Origin: Catalinimonas sp038039535
GTDB lineage: Bacteria; Bacteroidota; Bacteroidia; Cytophagales; Cyclobacteriaceae
NCBI RefSeq assembly: GCF_038039535.1
Contig: NZ_JBBPHP010000028.1
Span: forward strand, 24,083-88,082
Direction: 5' to 3'
DNA: 64,000 bases
The notes beneath the pieces were generated by a model. The model saw only the letters and a list, made by a program, of their open reading frames with translations, was not told the DNA's origin and made no database searches. The position numbers and the translations under genes are program-made. Shown here piece after piece: positions 9,387-18,420 of the stretch. Numbering within the stretch: the first letter of the stretch is position 1; every line of letters begins with the position of its first letter.

Positions 9387-12300
9387 ATGAAAAAACTATT
9401 TGCTTATATATTTTTGTGTATCTGCACTTATGGTAGTATACAAGCACAATTCACTGATGACTTTAGTGATGGTAATTTCAGCTCAAACCCAAGTTGGCAG
9501 GGTAATACTGATAAATTTGAAGTGGACGGTTTACAAAAATTACATCTCAATGCTCCGGCAGAAAGCAGTCAGGCTTATCTCAGTACTCGTTCAGAAGCCA
9601 TAGGCGTGAGTGAATGGAGTTGGTATTGTGAAATCAGTGAGAACCCTTCTTCCACCAATTATCTTAAAGTTTACCTTGTCTCAGATCAACCCCAACTGGA
9701 TGCTAGTCTGAATGGCTATTTTGTAAAAATAGGAGGCACAAACGATGAAGTAAGCCTCTTTAGGCAAGATGGCTTTAGTGAAACGATGCTGATCAATGGA
9801 GCTGATGGCCGGGTCAATACCAAACCTGTTCAGATTCATATCAAAGTAAACCGTGACCTGACTGGAAACTGGACGTTACAAGTGAAATCGCTTGGAGAAA
9901 GCTCGTTTATTGAGGAGGGAAGTTTTTTTGACAATACTTACACAACATCAGCGTACTTCGGTGTATACTGTCAGTATACTTCAACTCGCTCTACAGCCTT
10001 TTACTTTGATGACTTTTCCGTTAGTGGTTCTCCTATTCCTGATAATACAGCCCCAATTCTCTTGAGTCATGTGGTGAGTTCATCCAAAGAATTACAACTA
10101 CGTTTTTCCGAGCCTTTGGATGTTTCTACCATCATGCAGAAAAACAATTATGCGCTCAATAGTGAGGAGCCGACAAACATAGTGTATGAAAACGATACTG
10201 TAAAGCTTACTTTCTCTGCTGACTTTCCAAATGCGGTCATGCAACAACTTATTATCAAAAGAATAGAAGATGAGCATCATAATATTCTGGCTGATACTTC
10301 AGTAGATATTTTTTACTTTGAAAAAATCAAAGCGGGCTGGGGTAGTTTGGTGCTCAATGAAATCTTCCCTGACCCTACTCCTTCTCTATTAAATTTGCCT
10401 AATGAAAGCGATGCTGAGTTCATGGAACTCTATAATCCTGGTCCTCATCCTTATAATCTGGAAAACTGGAATATCAATGGAAAATCACTCCCGGAATTTA
10501 TTCTGCCAGCTAATGAATTTTTAATTTTGTGCAAGCCGGAATACCAGGCAAAATACGAAATATACGGTAATGTGCTGAGTTTGAGTAGCTGGCCCTCATT
10601 GTCTAATACCGGAGGAAACTTAATCCTTCAGGATGATGAAAGGAGTGTAATAGACAGTATTTCTTATACTTCTACTGATGTTTCAGAAGGAATTTCGCTG
10701 GAAAGAATTTTCATCGTCCAACCTTGTGGAGGGCAACCTAATTTTGCGAATTCAACCCATGAAAACGGAGCTTCACCTGGTGAAATCAATACTGCTTATT
10801 CAAATTTAGCTGATGAAAGCGGTCCGAAACTCCTACAAGTTATAGCAATCAGTGAAGACAGTTTGCTGTTAAGCTTTAATGAGAAAGTATATCTCTCAAC
10901 ACAAAATCAGATTACAGTAAATGAAAGCACCCTTCCTCAATCCATTGGCTACACTTCCACTGATTCTTCACAATTTCTGCTTGTATTTGAAAATGAACTT
11001 ATCTCAAATTTTCACCATCAACTATTAATTGAAGGTGCTTATGATTGCAGTGGTAACAGTAGTAGCCAACTAAGTTCTTCTTTTTATTTAGACCTACAAG
11101 CCCCTAAAGTAGAACAGATCATCCTGATAGATACTGCGGAAATACTGTTAACATTTTCCGAAAGTTTATTAAAAGAAGATGCTGAAAAGGAAAGTAATTA
11201 CTGGATATTGCCCTTGGCTCAATTCCCCAAAAAAGCAGTGTTGGAAAATGATAGTAGCAGCGTCCGTCTGACTTTTTCCTCCACCTTACATATCAATGAT
11301 TTATTTACGCTCACTATTCAAAATATTGAAGACCTGTATGGAAATAAGATAAGTTCAGAGCTACCCGCATCATTTTCTTTCACCTATACTTCCGAAGTAG
11401 CCTATGTAAATATTGTCAATAGCTATCAGTTGGATGTAAAAATTAAGCAAACTCCTGATGAGTCTTCAGCACTTAACCTCCAGAATTATTTTGTTGACCG
11501 GGAGATAGGAAATCCCGCCAGAGTCATTATGGATAATGAAGTAGACGGGCTCATACATCTTCTTTTTTCAAGACCACTTAGCCCAAACAAAGCGCATACA
11601 CTTAGTATAAGCAATCTTTATGCTGAGGATAGTGCCTTAATGCCTACCCCCAAATATTACTTTTTTTACGATACCAAGGGGCCAAAAATTAAAGATATTC
11701 AAATAGTTGAGGATAAAACCTTTGCAATATTTTTTGATGAGCCTATTGATAACACAAGTATTAAAGATATAAAAGTATGGATCAATGGAGATATAGTTGC
11801 TTATTCTTTAGCCGCATGGAATGATCATTCTATTCAACTTACGCTTGCGCAAGCACTTGGTCAGGAAACTTTTTACGAAATAGGACTTGAAGGTTTAGTT
11901 GATCTACAATCCAATTCATCTGATCCTAAGCAGACATTTGAATTTCTTTTAGACCTCTTGCCACCTCAACTGGATACAGCTTTTGTATATGCTCCTAATC
12001 AACTCATGCTCATATTTCATGAGGCTGTACTACCAGAAACCTACACTCCGGTAGAATATTTGGAAATGCTACAGCCAAATTACTTACCTCAACAGATCAA
12101 ATTTCATCAGCTTAGTCCAGAGAAGGTATTATTTACTTTTGATGAAGAATTTAATGAACAGGAAATTGTATTCCGCATCAGCAATTTTGAGGATACAAAT
12201 TTTAATCAGTTGATGGCGGGAACAGAGTATCAGTTCATTCACTTAACACCCAATATCGGACACCTGACAACTCTTTCCAATCAACACCTTCAGCTACATT

Positions 12301-12734
12301 TCTCATCTGATATTTCAGCATTAGGACTAACTAAAGATAACTTTTCTTTAAATGGAAATTTAGTCCCGGACTCAGTGGTTTTTGTTTCAGCGTATCAGAT
12401 TAAGCTTTGGTTTGAGCAAACTTTCAATGAGTTCAGCCAGTACGAATTTAGCTTTAACTACGCAGACCAGCAGCAGAGTATTTCTTTTCTATATCAGGAT
12501 TTTGTGGAAAGTGTCGCATATGATGGAAAATCCACTATTCAGATAGCTTTCAGTATCCCCTTAAATGCTACTTCTGCTGAAAATATCTATAACTATAGTA
12601 TCACAACACTTTCCAAACCAGTAGCAGCGGTTTACCTGGAAGAAATAAAAAGTGTGCATTTGCTGTTTGATGAGGTCATTGATGACAAAAACCTGCAAAC
12701 CCTTACGATAAAAAATCTCAAAGATGTTGATTAG
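9387..12734 (+). CDS. Giant exported lamin-tail-domain protein, N-terminal part, ended by an in-frame TAG
   Basis: The first 1115 codons of a very large surface protein. It opens with a signal peptide (cleavage near SIQAQ), then a concanavalin/laminin-G-like region up to about residue 210, a series of Ig-like repeats, and a lamin-tail domain near residues 318-420 (VLNEIFPDPTPS, then EFMELYNPGPHP). More Ig-like repeats of the bacterial surface type follow, many with an SEPLD- or DEPID-like strand. It ends abruptly at TAG (12732-12734) inside a domain. The following open frame is in the same phase, starts after only one GGC codon, and continues with the same domain types but no signal peptide. 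This is therefore best read as one gene with a nonsense codon, unless the stop is read through or a sequencing error. Function: probably cell-surface adhesion or matrix. Confidence 0.8.
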   Translation: MKKLFAYIFLCICTYGSIQAQFTDDFSDGNFSSNPSWQGNTDKFEVDGLQKLHLNAPAESSQAYLSTRSEAIGVSEWSWYCEISENPSSTNYLKVYLVSDQPQLDASLNGYFVKIGGTNDEVSLFRQDGFSETMLINGADGRVNTKPVQIHIKVNRDLTGNWTLQVKSLGESSFIEEGSFFDNTYTTSAYFGVYCQYTSTRSTAFYFDDFSVSGSPIPDNTAPILLSHVVSSSKELQLRFSEPLDVSTIMQKNNYALNSEEPTNIVYENDTVKLTFSADFPNAVMQQLIIKRIEDEHHNILADTSVDIFYFEKIKAGWGSLVLNEIFPDPTPSLLNLPNESDAEFMELYNPGPHPYNLENWNINGKSLPEFILPANEFLILCKPEYQAKYEIYGNVLSLSSWPSLSNTGGNLILQDDERSVIDSISYTSTDVSEGISLERIFIVQPCGGQPNFANSTHENGASPGEINTAYSNLADESGPKLLQVIAISEDSLLLSFNEKVYLSTQNQITVNESTLPQSIGYTSTDSSQFLLVFENELISNFHHQLLIEGAYDCSGNSSSQLSSSFYLDLQAPKVEQIILIDTAEILLTFSESLLKEDAEKESNYWILPLAQFPKKAVLENDSSSVRLTFSSTLHINDLFTLTIQNIEDLYGNKISSELPASFSFTYTSEVAYVNIVNSYQLDVKIKQTPDESSALNLQNYFVDREIGNPARVIMDNEVDGLIHLLFSRPLSPNKAHTLSISNLYAEDSALMPTPKYYFFYDTKGPKIKDIQIVEDKTFAIFFDEPIDNTSIKDIKVWINGDIVAYSLAAWNDHSIQLTLAQALGQETFYEIGLEGLVDLQSNSSDPKQTFEFLLDLLPPQLDTAFVYAPNQLMLIFHEAVLPETYTPVEYLEMLQPNYLPQQIKFHQLSPEKVLFTFDEEFNEQEIVFRISNFEDTNFNQLMAGTEYQFIHLTPNIGHLTTLSNQHLQLHFSSDISALGLTKDNFSLNGNLVPDSVVFVSAYQIKLWFEQTFNEFSQYEFSFNYADQQQSISFLYQDFVESVAYDGKSTIQIAFSIPLNATSAENIYNYSITTLSKPVAAVYLEEIKSVHLLFDEVIDDKNLQTLTIKNLKDVD

Positions 12735-12737
12735 GGC

Positions 12738-14411
12738 ATGCTGCCCGTCTCCCATCACCTTTTTGGAAAAACTACACCAGCTGCTTTTCAGGAAATTCTG
12801 ATCACCGAAATTATGGCGAAACCTTCAGCTTCTACTTCATTACCCGTGGCAGAATACATTGAGCTATATAATGCGAGTGATCATCCTATACAGCTTCAGG
12901 GATTGAAGCTTACAGATGCGCAAAAGAGCGTAGCATTGACAGAAAAATGGCTCGCATCTGGCGAATATCTAATATTGTGTAGTTCCAGTGATGTTGGCGC
13001 GCTTTCCACATTTGGTAATTACCTGGGAATCAGCGGGTTCCCAAATCTGAATGATGATACGGATACCTTAAGCATCCTCACTGCCGAAGGAAATATTATT
13101 TGCCAGGTAAGCTATCATAAGGATTGGTATAATGATGCTTTTAAAAAACAAGGTGGGTGGTCGCTGGAGATGATAGATACTGCCTGGCCCTGCCAGGAAA
13201 AAGAGAACTGGACAGCCTCAATTCATTCAGCAGGAGGAACCCCTGCAAAGGAGAACGCGGTGAAGCAAAGTAACCCAGATCTTCAATCTCCTGAGTTGGT
13301 CAGCGCTGTAGCGGAAGATAGTGTTACTATATTACTTTCTTTCAATGAAAAGCTAAGTACAACAGACTACAAGACTGATCATTTTTCTATTGAAGGACGT
13401 TCAATAACAAAGCTCAACTTGCTAAAAAACCAACATCAGATAAAAATTGGTTTTGATACTCCTCTGCAAGCTGCTACAGCTTATACCTGCACTATACATT
13501 ATATTGCTGACTGTTCAGACAATGTCAGAGAAGAATTCTCCGTAGAAGTGGTACTTCCGGCAAAGCATGAGCGAAATGATATTTTAATCAGTGAAATACT
13601 CTTTCATCCCCGAAGTGGAGGAGTAGATTTTGTTGAGCTATACAATCGTTCAGAAAAAATCATCAGCCTCAAAAACTGGTCACTGGCTACTTTAGAAGAC
13701 GGGCAAATCATAGATAAAAGTAAAATCAGCGAGGAGACCATGATGATACCAGCCGGTGATTTTCTGGCTGTGACTGAAGATAAGGAAGTATTACTATCAG
13801 ATTATCCCAATGCTGAAAAAAGTAAGCTTTGCTCCAGCAAAAATTTTCCATCATTATTGGCTGATGGAGGTACGCTCTTGTTACTGGATGATAAAGACAG
13901 TATTATGCAACAAATTGATTTTTCCCCCGATATGCATCACACTTTGATTCAGGAAGTACGTGGGGTTTCGTTGGAAAGAATCAGCTGGAATGATGATGAA
14001 AATAATCCCGAATACTGGCAATCTGCAGCCTCAACAGCCGGCTTTGCTACTCCTGGTTTTCAAAATTCCCAATGGTATGAAACTTCTACCATCTCTCAAA
14101 TTCTGGAAGTTGATCCTCCTATATTCTACCCGGATCAATCAGGCTATCTGGATTATACCACCATTAACTTTAAAGTTGGCTCACCGGGCAATATAGCGAA
14201 TCTAAGAATATATGATATGCATGGCAGAATGGTGAAACAAATTGCTCAAAATTATAGCTTAGGAGAAAATGGTTTTTTTACATGGGATGGAACGGATGAT
14301 CATAAAAAAAGAGTAAAAACCGGATACTATATCATCTGGATGGAAGTTTTTAACCCGAAGGGACAAAGCAATGTAATCAAATCAAAGGTAGCGGTCGGAA
14401 GCCAACATTAA
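12738..14411 (+). CDS. Giant exported lamin-tail-domain protein, C-terminal part after the in-frame TAG
   Basis: A 557-codon open frame in the same phase as the preceding 9387-12734 frame and separated from it by TAG and GGC. It contains two more lamin-tail domains (near residues 20-140, ILITEIMAKPSAS then EYIELYNASDHP; and near 281-400, ILISEILFHPRSGG then DFVELYNRSEKI) with an Ig-like repeat between them. It finishes with a FlgD-like beta domain at about 470-545 (LRIYDMHGRMVKQI, then GTDDHKKRVKTGYYIIWMEV), of the sort found at the ends of T9SS or surface proteins. It has no signal peptide, so it would be useless as a separate cytoplasmic protein. Together the two parts would make about 1673 residues. 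If the TAG is real and not read through, the cell-surface product loses this C-terminal domain. Confidence 0.75.
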   Translation: MLPVSHHLFGKTTPAAFQEILITEIMAKPSASTSLPVAEYIELYNASDHPIQLQGLKLTDAQKSVALTEKWLASGEYLILCSSSDVGALSTFGNYLGISGFPNLNDDTDTLSILTAEGNIICQVSYHKDWYNDAFKKQGGWSLEMIDTAWPCQEKENWTASIHSAGGTPAKENAVKQSNPDLQSPELVSAVAEDSVTILLSFNEKLSTTDYKTDHFSIEGRSITKLNLLKNQHQIKIGFDTPLQAATAYTCTIHYIADCSDNVREEFSVEVVLPAKHERNDILISEILFHPRSGGVDFVELYNRSEKIISLKNWSLATLEDGQIIDKSKISEETMMIPAGDFLAVTEDKEVLLSDYPNAEKSKLCSSKNFPSLLADGGTLLLLDDKDSIMQQIDFSPDMHHTLIQEVRGVSLERISWNDDENNPEYWQSAASTAGFATPGFQNSQWYETSTISQILEVDPPIFYPDQSGYLDYTTINFKVGSPGNIANLRIYDMHGRMVKQIAQNYSLGENGFFTWDGTDDHKKRVKTGYYIIWMEVFNPKGQSNVIKSKVAVGSQH

Positions 14412-14451
14412 ACTTCTACACTGTATTATAGCTTAAGCACAAATTTCTCAA

Positions 14452-15093
14452 ATGGATAAACTGGAAAGATTAATTTATAAAGGAGAGAATGAAAAAGTTG
14501 ATTTCAAGCAGACGATTTCTGACCCTTATAAGATAGCCAAAACCATCAGCTCTTTTGCCAATACTAAAGGAGGTAAAATACTGGTTGGCGTTAGAGATGA
14601 TAAGACCATCATGGGAATTGACCCTGAGGAAGAAAAATACATACTGGAAACTGCCGCTGATTTTTACTGCATCCCACCTATCAAACTTGAATATGAAGAG
14701 TTTGAAGATGAAGAGCAAGATAAAATTATTTTAATTGTCAATATTAAAGAAAGCAAGCAGAAACCACATCAGGTAAGAGATGACAACCACCAAAACCTGG
14801 TTTATATCAGGCAGAGAGATAAAAGTATTCCTGCCAGTAAGCAGATGATTGCTCTGATGCAGAAAGGTAATCTCCCGGCTTCAACTTCCCCTAAGAGTAT
14901 TCTAAAAGGTGCTGGATTGAACGAAAAAAAACTTCTGGATTTTCTGCAACGGCATGAGAAAATCACAGAAAAACAATTCATGCAAATTGTGAATATTTCA
15001 AAAAGGCGTGCCCATCGGATTCTCACAGACCTTACTTTGAAAGGAGCAATAAGAATGCATGATCATGAGAAAGAAGTTTACTACACGCTCTGA
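14452..15093 (+). CDS. Schlafen/AlbA_2-domain ATP-binding protein with C-terminal winged helix
   Basis: A 213-residue cytoplasmic protein. Residues 1-130 match the AlbA_2/Schlafen fold: a start like LIYKGENEKVDFKQTIS, then ISSFANTKGGKILVGVRDD and, later, VYIRQRDKSIPAS. Residues about 150-213 look like a winged-helix domain (LDFLQRHEKITEKQFMQI then SKRRAHRILTDLTLKGAI). Bacterial members of this family are often called transcriptional regulators or ATP-binding proteins, and some relatives act in nucleic-acid cleavage or defence; no specific role can be given here. It starts 40 bases after the giant surface gene. Its last 13 bases overlap the end of the convergent histidine kinase gene. Confidence 0.85.
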   Translation: MDKLERLIYKGENEKVDFKQTISDPYKIAKTISSFANTKGGKILVGVRDDKTIMGIDPEEEKYILETAADFYCIPPIKLEYEEFEDEEQDKIILIVNIKESKQKPHQVRDDNHQNLVYIRQRDKSIPASKQMIALMQKGNLPASTSPKSILKGAGLNEKKLLDFLQRHEKITEKQFMQIVNISKRRAHRILTDLTLKGAIRMHDHEKEVYYTL

Positions 15094-15932
15094 GTTTCCT
15101 GGTTAGAAATACTTTGTTTCTCAATTTTCTGTAATGACTTGTGCTGTACAGAAAAAGGAATTTGGATCTCTATTTTTGTAAAACATCCTTCTTCGCTTTC
15201 AAGACTGATTGTACCATTAAGTTTTTGTAAAGCCTCGCGGACAATGTATAAGCCTAAACCGCCCCCTTCTGCCTTTGAGTTATCTTTATAAAACAAATTA
15301 AAAATTTTGTCAAAAGACTGTTTTCTGATACCTATACCGTTGTCTTCTATTGTAAATCTTAGCTTTCCGGCCTCCTTATGTATGCTTACTTCAACGTAAG
15401 ATTGATTATTGGTTAAATTGCTATGTTTAATTGCATTCTCAATCAAATTTTCCAATACCAAATACATCAACCTAGGTTTTGAAGATATCCTGATATCGTT
15501 TTCGGCATAAATTCTCATGAAAATATTTCTGGAGATAATCTGCTCCTGCAAACTATTAAGAATTTTGTTCAAGATATCATCAATGTTACTTTCAGCCACA
15601 GCTTCATTACTGCTGATGACCTCATTGATAGCCTGTAGCTTACTTAGCATACCTTCCATCTGCAGTATTTCCTGATCTGCATTTTGTATTAACATTGCAT
15701 CATTACCATTATCTTTCACAAGATTGAGTGAATATCGTAGTTGTGCCAATAGCTTTTTAGCTCCTTTTGCCCTGAGATTATGATTTTCAATTGGATTGAA
15801 AATATTGATTTTAGTGTTACTATCCTTTTGAATCTTCTTATTATCATTACTCTTTTTTCTTATTCCAGCTTTGAAATTCATCCAAAGCGAAAGCCAGCGA
15901 GTACCATGTAATAGCGTAAATCTATGCATCAT
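15081..15932 (-). CDS. Small soluble sensor histidine kinase
   Basis: About 283 residues from the ATG at 15932 (a TTG at 15941 would add three residues, and a second ATG follows at 15929). No transmembrane helix or recognisable sensor domain is visible. The motif ENHNLRAKGAKKLL at about residues 50-63 resembles the Bacteroidota H-box; His51 is the likely phosphorylation site. A coiled stretch follows, then an HATPase_c domain with N-box NLIENAIKHS (about 162-171), DNGIGI (about 197-202) and GGGLGLYIV (about 223-231), all needed for ATP binding. No response regulator lies next to it, so its partner must be elsewhere. It overlaps the 3' end of the AlbA_2 gene by 13 bases. Confidence 0.85.
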   Translation of the reverse strand: MMHRFTLLHGTRWLSLWMNFKAGIRKKSNDNKKIQKDSNTKINIFNPIENHNLRAKGAKKLLAQLRYSLNLVKDNGNDAMLIQNADQEILQMEGMLSKLQAINEVISSNEAVAESNIDDILNKILNSLQEQIISRNIFMRIYAENDIRISSKPRLMYLVLENLIENAIKHSNLTNNQSYVEVSIHKEAGKLRFTIEDNGIGIRKQSFDKIFNLFYKDNSKAEGGGLGLYIVREALQKLNGTISLESEEGCFTKIEIQIPFSVQHKSLQKIEKQSISNQETQSV

Positions 15933-16140
15933 TAATGTCAACGTTTAAAGACAAGTATAAACATTACTAATTTATACAATAATATTTGTTTATATAATAC
16001 AATTTATCTCTAAATTCCTTGTTTGTAAGCTTTTTAGATGCATTGAACAATAGCTTAACTGCGAGAATAAGCATAGTTATTAAGGCTAATCCTCATAAAT
16101 TCGTATATTCAGCACATCTAATAAGCATAACCATAATCTC

Positions 16141-17457
16141 ATGAAAAAGAAGTATAACGACAATCTTCACAGCTCAAGAAGAAAGTTTATCAAATCTACC
16201 GGAGCTGCAGCTGTTGGTAGCGGGCTTGCACTCAATTTTATTAGCCCAATGCAAGCCAAAGCCAAAATAAATGCTGATACGCTTAAAATTGGTTTAGTAG
16301 GATGTGGTGGAAGAGGTACAGGAGCAGCCAATCAGGCGCTGAAAGCCGATGAAAATGTAATAATCACTGCAATGGCTGATGTCTTTCCCGACAGGATGCA
16401 GCAAAGTATGGAAAGTCTAAAGAAGGCGCATGGCAATAAAGTTCAGGTAGATGAAGAACATCAGTTTATTGGCTTTGATGCATACAAAAAACTCATCGCC
16501 TCAGATGTGGATGTTGTATTACTCGCGACCCCTCCCGGATTTCGCCCTGAGCATCTTACTGAAGCTGTTAATGCCAAGAAACATGTATTTTGTGAAAAGC
16601 CTATGGCAGTAGATGTACCGGGTATCAAAAAAATTATGGATGCCGCAAAAAAGGCAAAAGAACAAAACACTTCATTGATGGGAGGCTTCTGCTGGCGATA
16701 TCATTATCCCAAAAGAGAGACGTTCAGCAGAATACTGGATGGTGGTGTAGGTGATATCCACACTGTTTATAACACTTATAATACCGGCACACTTTGGTCT
16801 AAAGAAAGACAGCCTGATTGGACTGAGATGGAGTATCAGATGCGTAACTGGCTATACTACAACTGGCTATCCGGTGATCATATCGCTGAGCAGGCAGTGC
16901 ACAGTCTGGATATGATGGCCTGGGCACTGGGAGATGAGAAACCTGTTAGCTGTGTAGGAACTGGTGGAAGACAGGTAAGAACTGACCCAAAATTTGGTCA
17001 TGTATACGATCACTTTGCCATTGTTTATGAATTTGAAGGCGGGAAAAAAGGGTATCACTTCAGCAGACAACAGTTCAATTGTGCAAATAGCTATGCGGTA
17101 GAGGTGATGGGTAACAAGGGTAAAGCCACTGTAGATTGTATCCGCAACGTTCATGAAATCAATGCCGATGAGCGTTGGCGTTACCGGGGCAATGCAAATG
17201 ACATGTATCAGACTGAACATGATGAGCTTTTTGCTGCGATCAGAAAAAATGAGCCTGTGAATGATGGTAATTATATGGGTCAGAGTACCATGCTGGCTAT
17301 CATGGGAAGAATGGCTGCTTACACTGGTCAAACCATTACCTGGGAGGATGCCATGAACTCAGGAGAAAAACTTGGTCCTGCATCGGATCAGTATAGCTGG
17401 AACCTAGAGTACCCTGTTCCTGAAGTAGCTATGCCAGGTATTACCGAATTTAGTTAA
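16141..17457 (+). CDS. Tat-exported Gfo/Idh/MocA family oxidoreductase
   Basis: A 438-residue NAD(P)-dependent oxidoreductase. The N-terminus carries a twin-arginine signal (SSRRKFIKSTGAAAVGSG, residues 10-27), so the folded enzyme with its cofactor is exported to the periplasm. The Rossmann part has IGLVGCGGRGTG at about residue 50, and the family EKP motif is present with Lys153 (VFCEKPMAV). The rest is the Gfo/Idh/MocA alpha/beta domain. Such periplasmic enzymes in Bacteroidota act on sugars or glycosides, often oxidising a ring position, but the substrate is not visible here. The TIM-barrel gene starts 7 bases after its stop, so they act together. A 200-base gap separates it from the kinase; I see no clear promoter in it. 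Confidence 0.93.
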   Translation: MKKKYNDNLHSSRRKFIKSTGAAAVGSGLALNFISPMQAKAKINADTLKIGLVGCGGRGTGAANQALKADENVIITAMADVFPDRMQQSMESLKKAHGNKVQVDEEHQFIGFDAYKKLIASDVDVVLLATPPGFRPEHLTEAVNAKKHVFCEKPMAVDVPGIKKIMDAAKKAKEQNTSLMGGFCWRYHYPKRETFSRILDGGVGDIHTVYNTYNTGTLWSKERQPDWTEMEYQMRNWLYYNWLSGDHIAEQAVHSLDMMAWALGDEKPVSCVGTGGRQVRTDPKFGHVYDHFAIVYEFEGGKKGYHFSRQQFNCANSYAVEVMGNKGKATVDCIRNVHEINADERWRYRGNANDMYQTEHDELFAAIRKNEPVNDGNYMGQSTMLAIMGRMAAYTGQTITWEDAMNSGEKLGPASDQYSWNLEYPVPEVAMPGITEFS

Positions 17458-17464
17458 TTTACTT

Positions 17465-18367
17465 ATGAACAGAAGAGATTTTGTAAAATACAGTGGTGCT
17501 GCTGCTCTCGCCAGCAGCATTCCTTTTTATAGTAAAGTTGTACACGCTGATGCTGTTCCAAAGCTCAAGATTAAGAAAAGCCTTAAGTACAGCATGGTAG
17601 ACGTGAAAATGCCTATCGTTGACCAGTTTAAAATGCTGCGTGATATTGGCTTTGATGGAGTAGAAATGGATTCTCCCAGTGACTTGAAAGTTGATGATGT
17701 TTTAGAAGCCAAACAGCAGTCAGGCCTTGAAATACCCGGCGTTATCAATTCTGTGCACTGGAAATCACCACTTTCAGATCCTGACCCAAAGGTAAGAGCT
17801 GAGTGTGTGAAAGCTACAGAAACTGCACTCAGAGACTGTAAAGCTTATGGAGGAACCACAGTATTATTGGTACCAGGGGTTGTAAATCAGCAGATCAGCT
17901 ACCAAGATGCATACCAACGCTCCCAAGAGGAAATCAAAAAGGTGATTCCTGTGGCTGAAGAAACTGGGGTAAAAATAGCTTTTGAAAATGTTTGGAATAA
18001 CTTTCTTCTTAGTCCATTAGAAGCAGCTCGCTATGTAGATGAATTTGACAGCGATATGATAGGCTGGTATTTTGATGTGGGAAATATTGTACGTTATGGC
18101 TGGCCTGAACACTGGATAGAAGCTTTGGGTGATCGCATTCTGAAGTTGGACATCAAAGAATATAGCCGAGCAAAACAACAGAATGAAGGAATCTGGAAAG
18201 GTTTTGATGTGGAACTAATGCAAGGCGATTGTAACTGGCCTGAAGTCAATAAAGCGCTGGAAAAAATTGGATATGAAGGTTGGGCATCTGCTGAAGTAAA
18301 AGGGGGAGGCAAGGATAGACTAGCAAGCATTTCCAAACATATGGATGCTATTTTTGGTCTCGCATAA
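17465..18367 (+). CDS. Tat-exported sugar phosphate isomerase/epimerase-like TIM-barrel protein
   Basis: A 300-residue xylose-isomerase-like TIM barrel of the AP endonuclease family 2 type. It has a twin-arginine signal (NRRDFVKYSGAAALASS) at residues 2-18, so it is exported. Barrel features include FDGVEMDSP near residue 62, GGTTVLLVPGVV, IAFENVWNNF, GWYFDVGNI and the metal-ligand-rich LKLDIKEYSR region, followed by a C-terminal GWASAEVKGGG. Members are annotated as sugar isomerases or epimerases, but several act on other carbohydrate derivatives. It directly follows the exported Gfo/Idh/MocA gene. A plausible reading is that it converts the keto-sugar product of that oxidoreductase; this is inference from context. 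A terminator hairpin follows at 18391. Confidence 0.88.
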   Translation: MNRRDFVKYSGAAALASSIPFYSKVVHADAVPKLKIKKSLKYSMVDVKMPIVDQFKMLRDIGFDGVEMDSPSDLKVDDVLEAKQQSGLEIPGVINSVHWKSPLSDPDPKVRAECVKATETALRDCKAYGGTTVLLVPGVVNQQISYQDAYQRSQEEIKKVIPVAEETGVKIAFENVWNNFLLSPLEAARYVDEFDSDMIGWYFDVGNIVRYGWPEHWIEALGDRILKLDIKEYSRAKQQNEGIWKGFDVELMQGDCNWPEVNKALEKIGYEGWASAEVKGGGKDRLASISKHMDAIFGLA

Positions 18368-18390
18368 GCTCAAATTTTGTGTATTTATAT

Positions 18391-18420
18391 AAGGCGTTTC
18401 GTAATGAAATGCCTTTTTTA
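18391..18420 (+). terminator. Rho-independent terminator, usable from both sides
   Basis: The stem AGGCGTTTC / GAAATGCCT (one G-T pair) with a five-base loop is followed by a run of T on the plus strand. It lies between the end of the TIM-barrel gene and the end of the convergent gldG gene, so it probably stops both transcripts. Confidence 0.75.
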
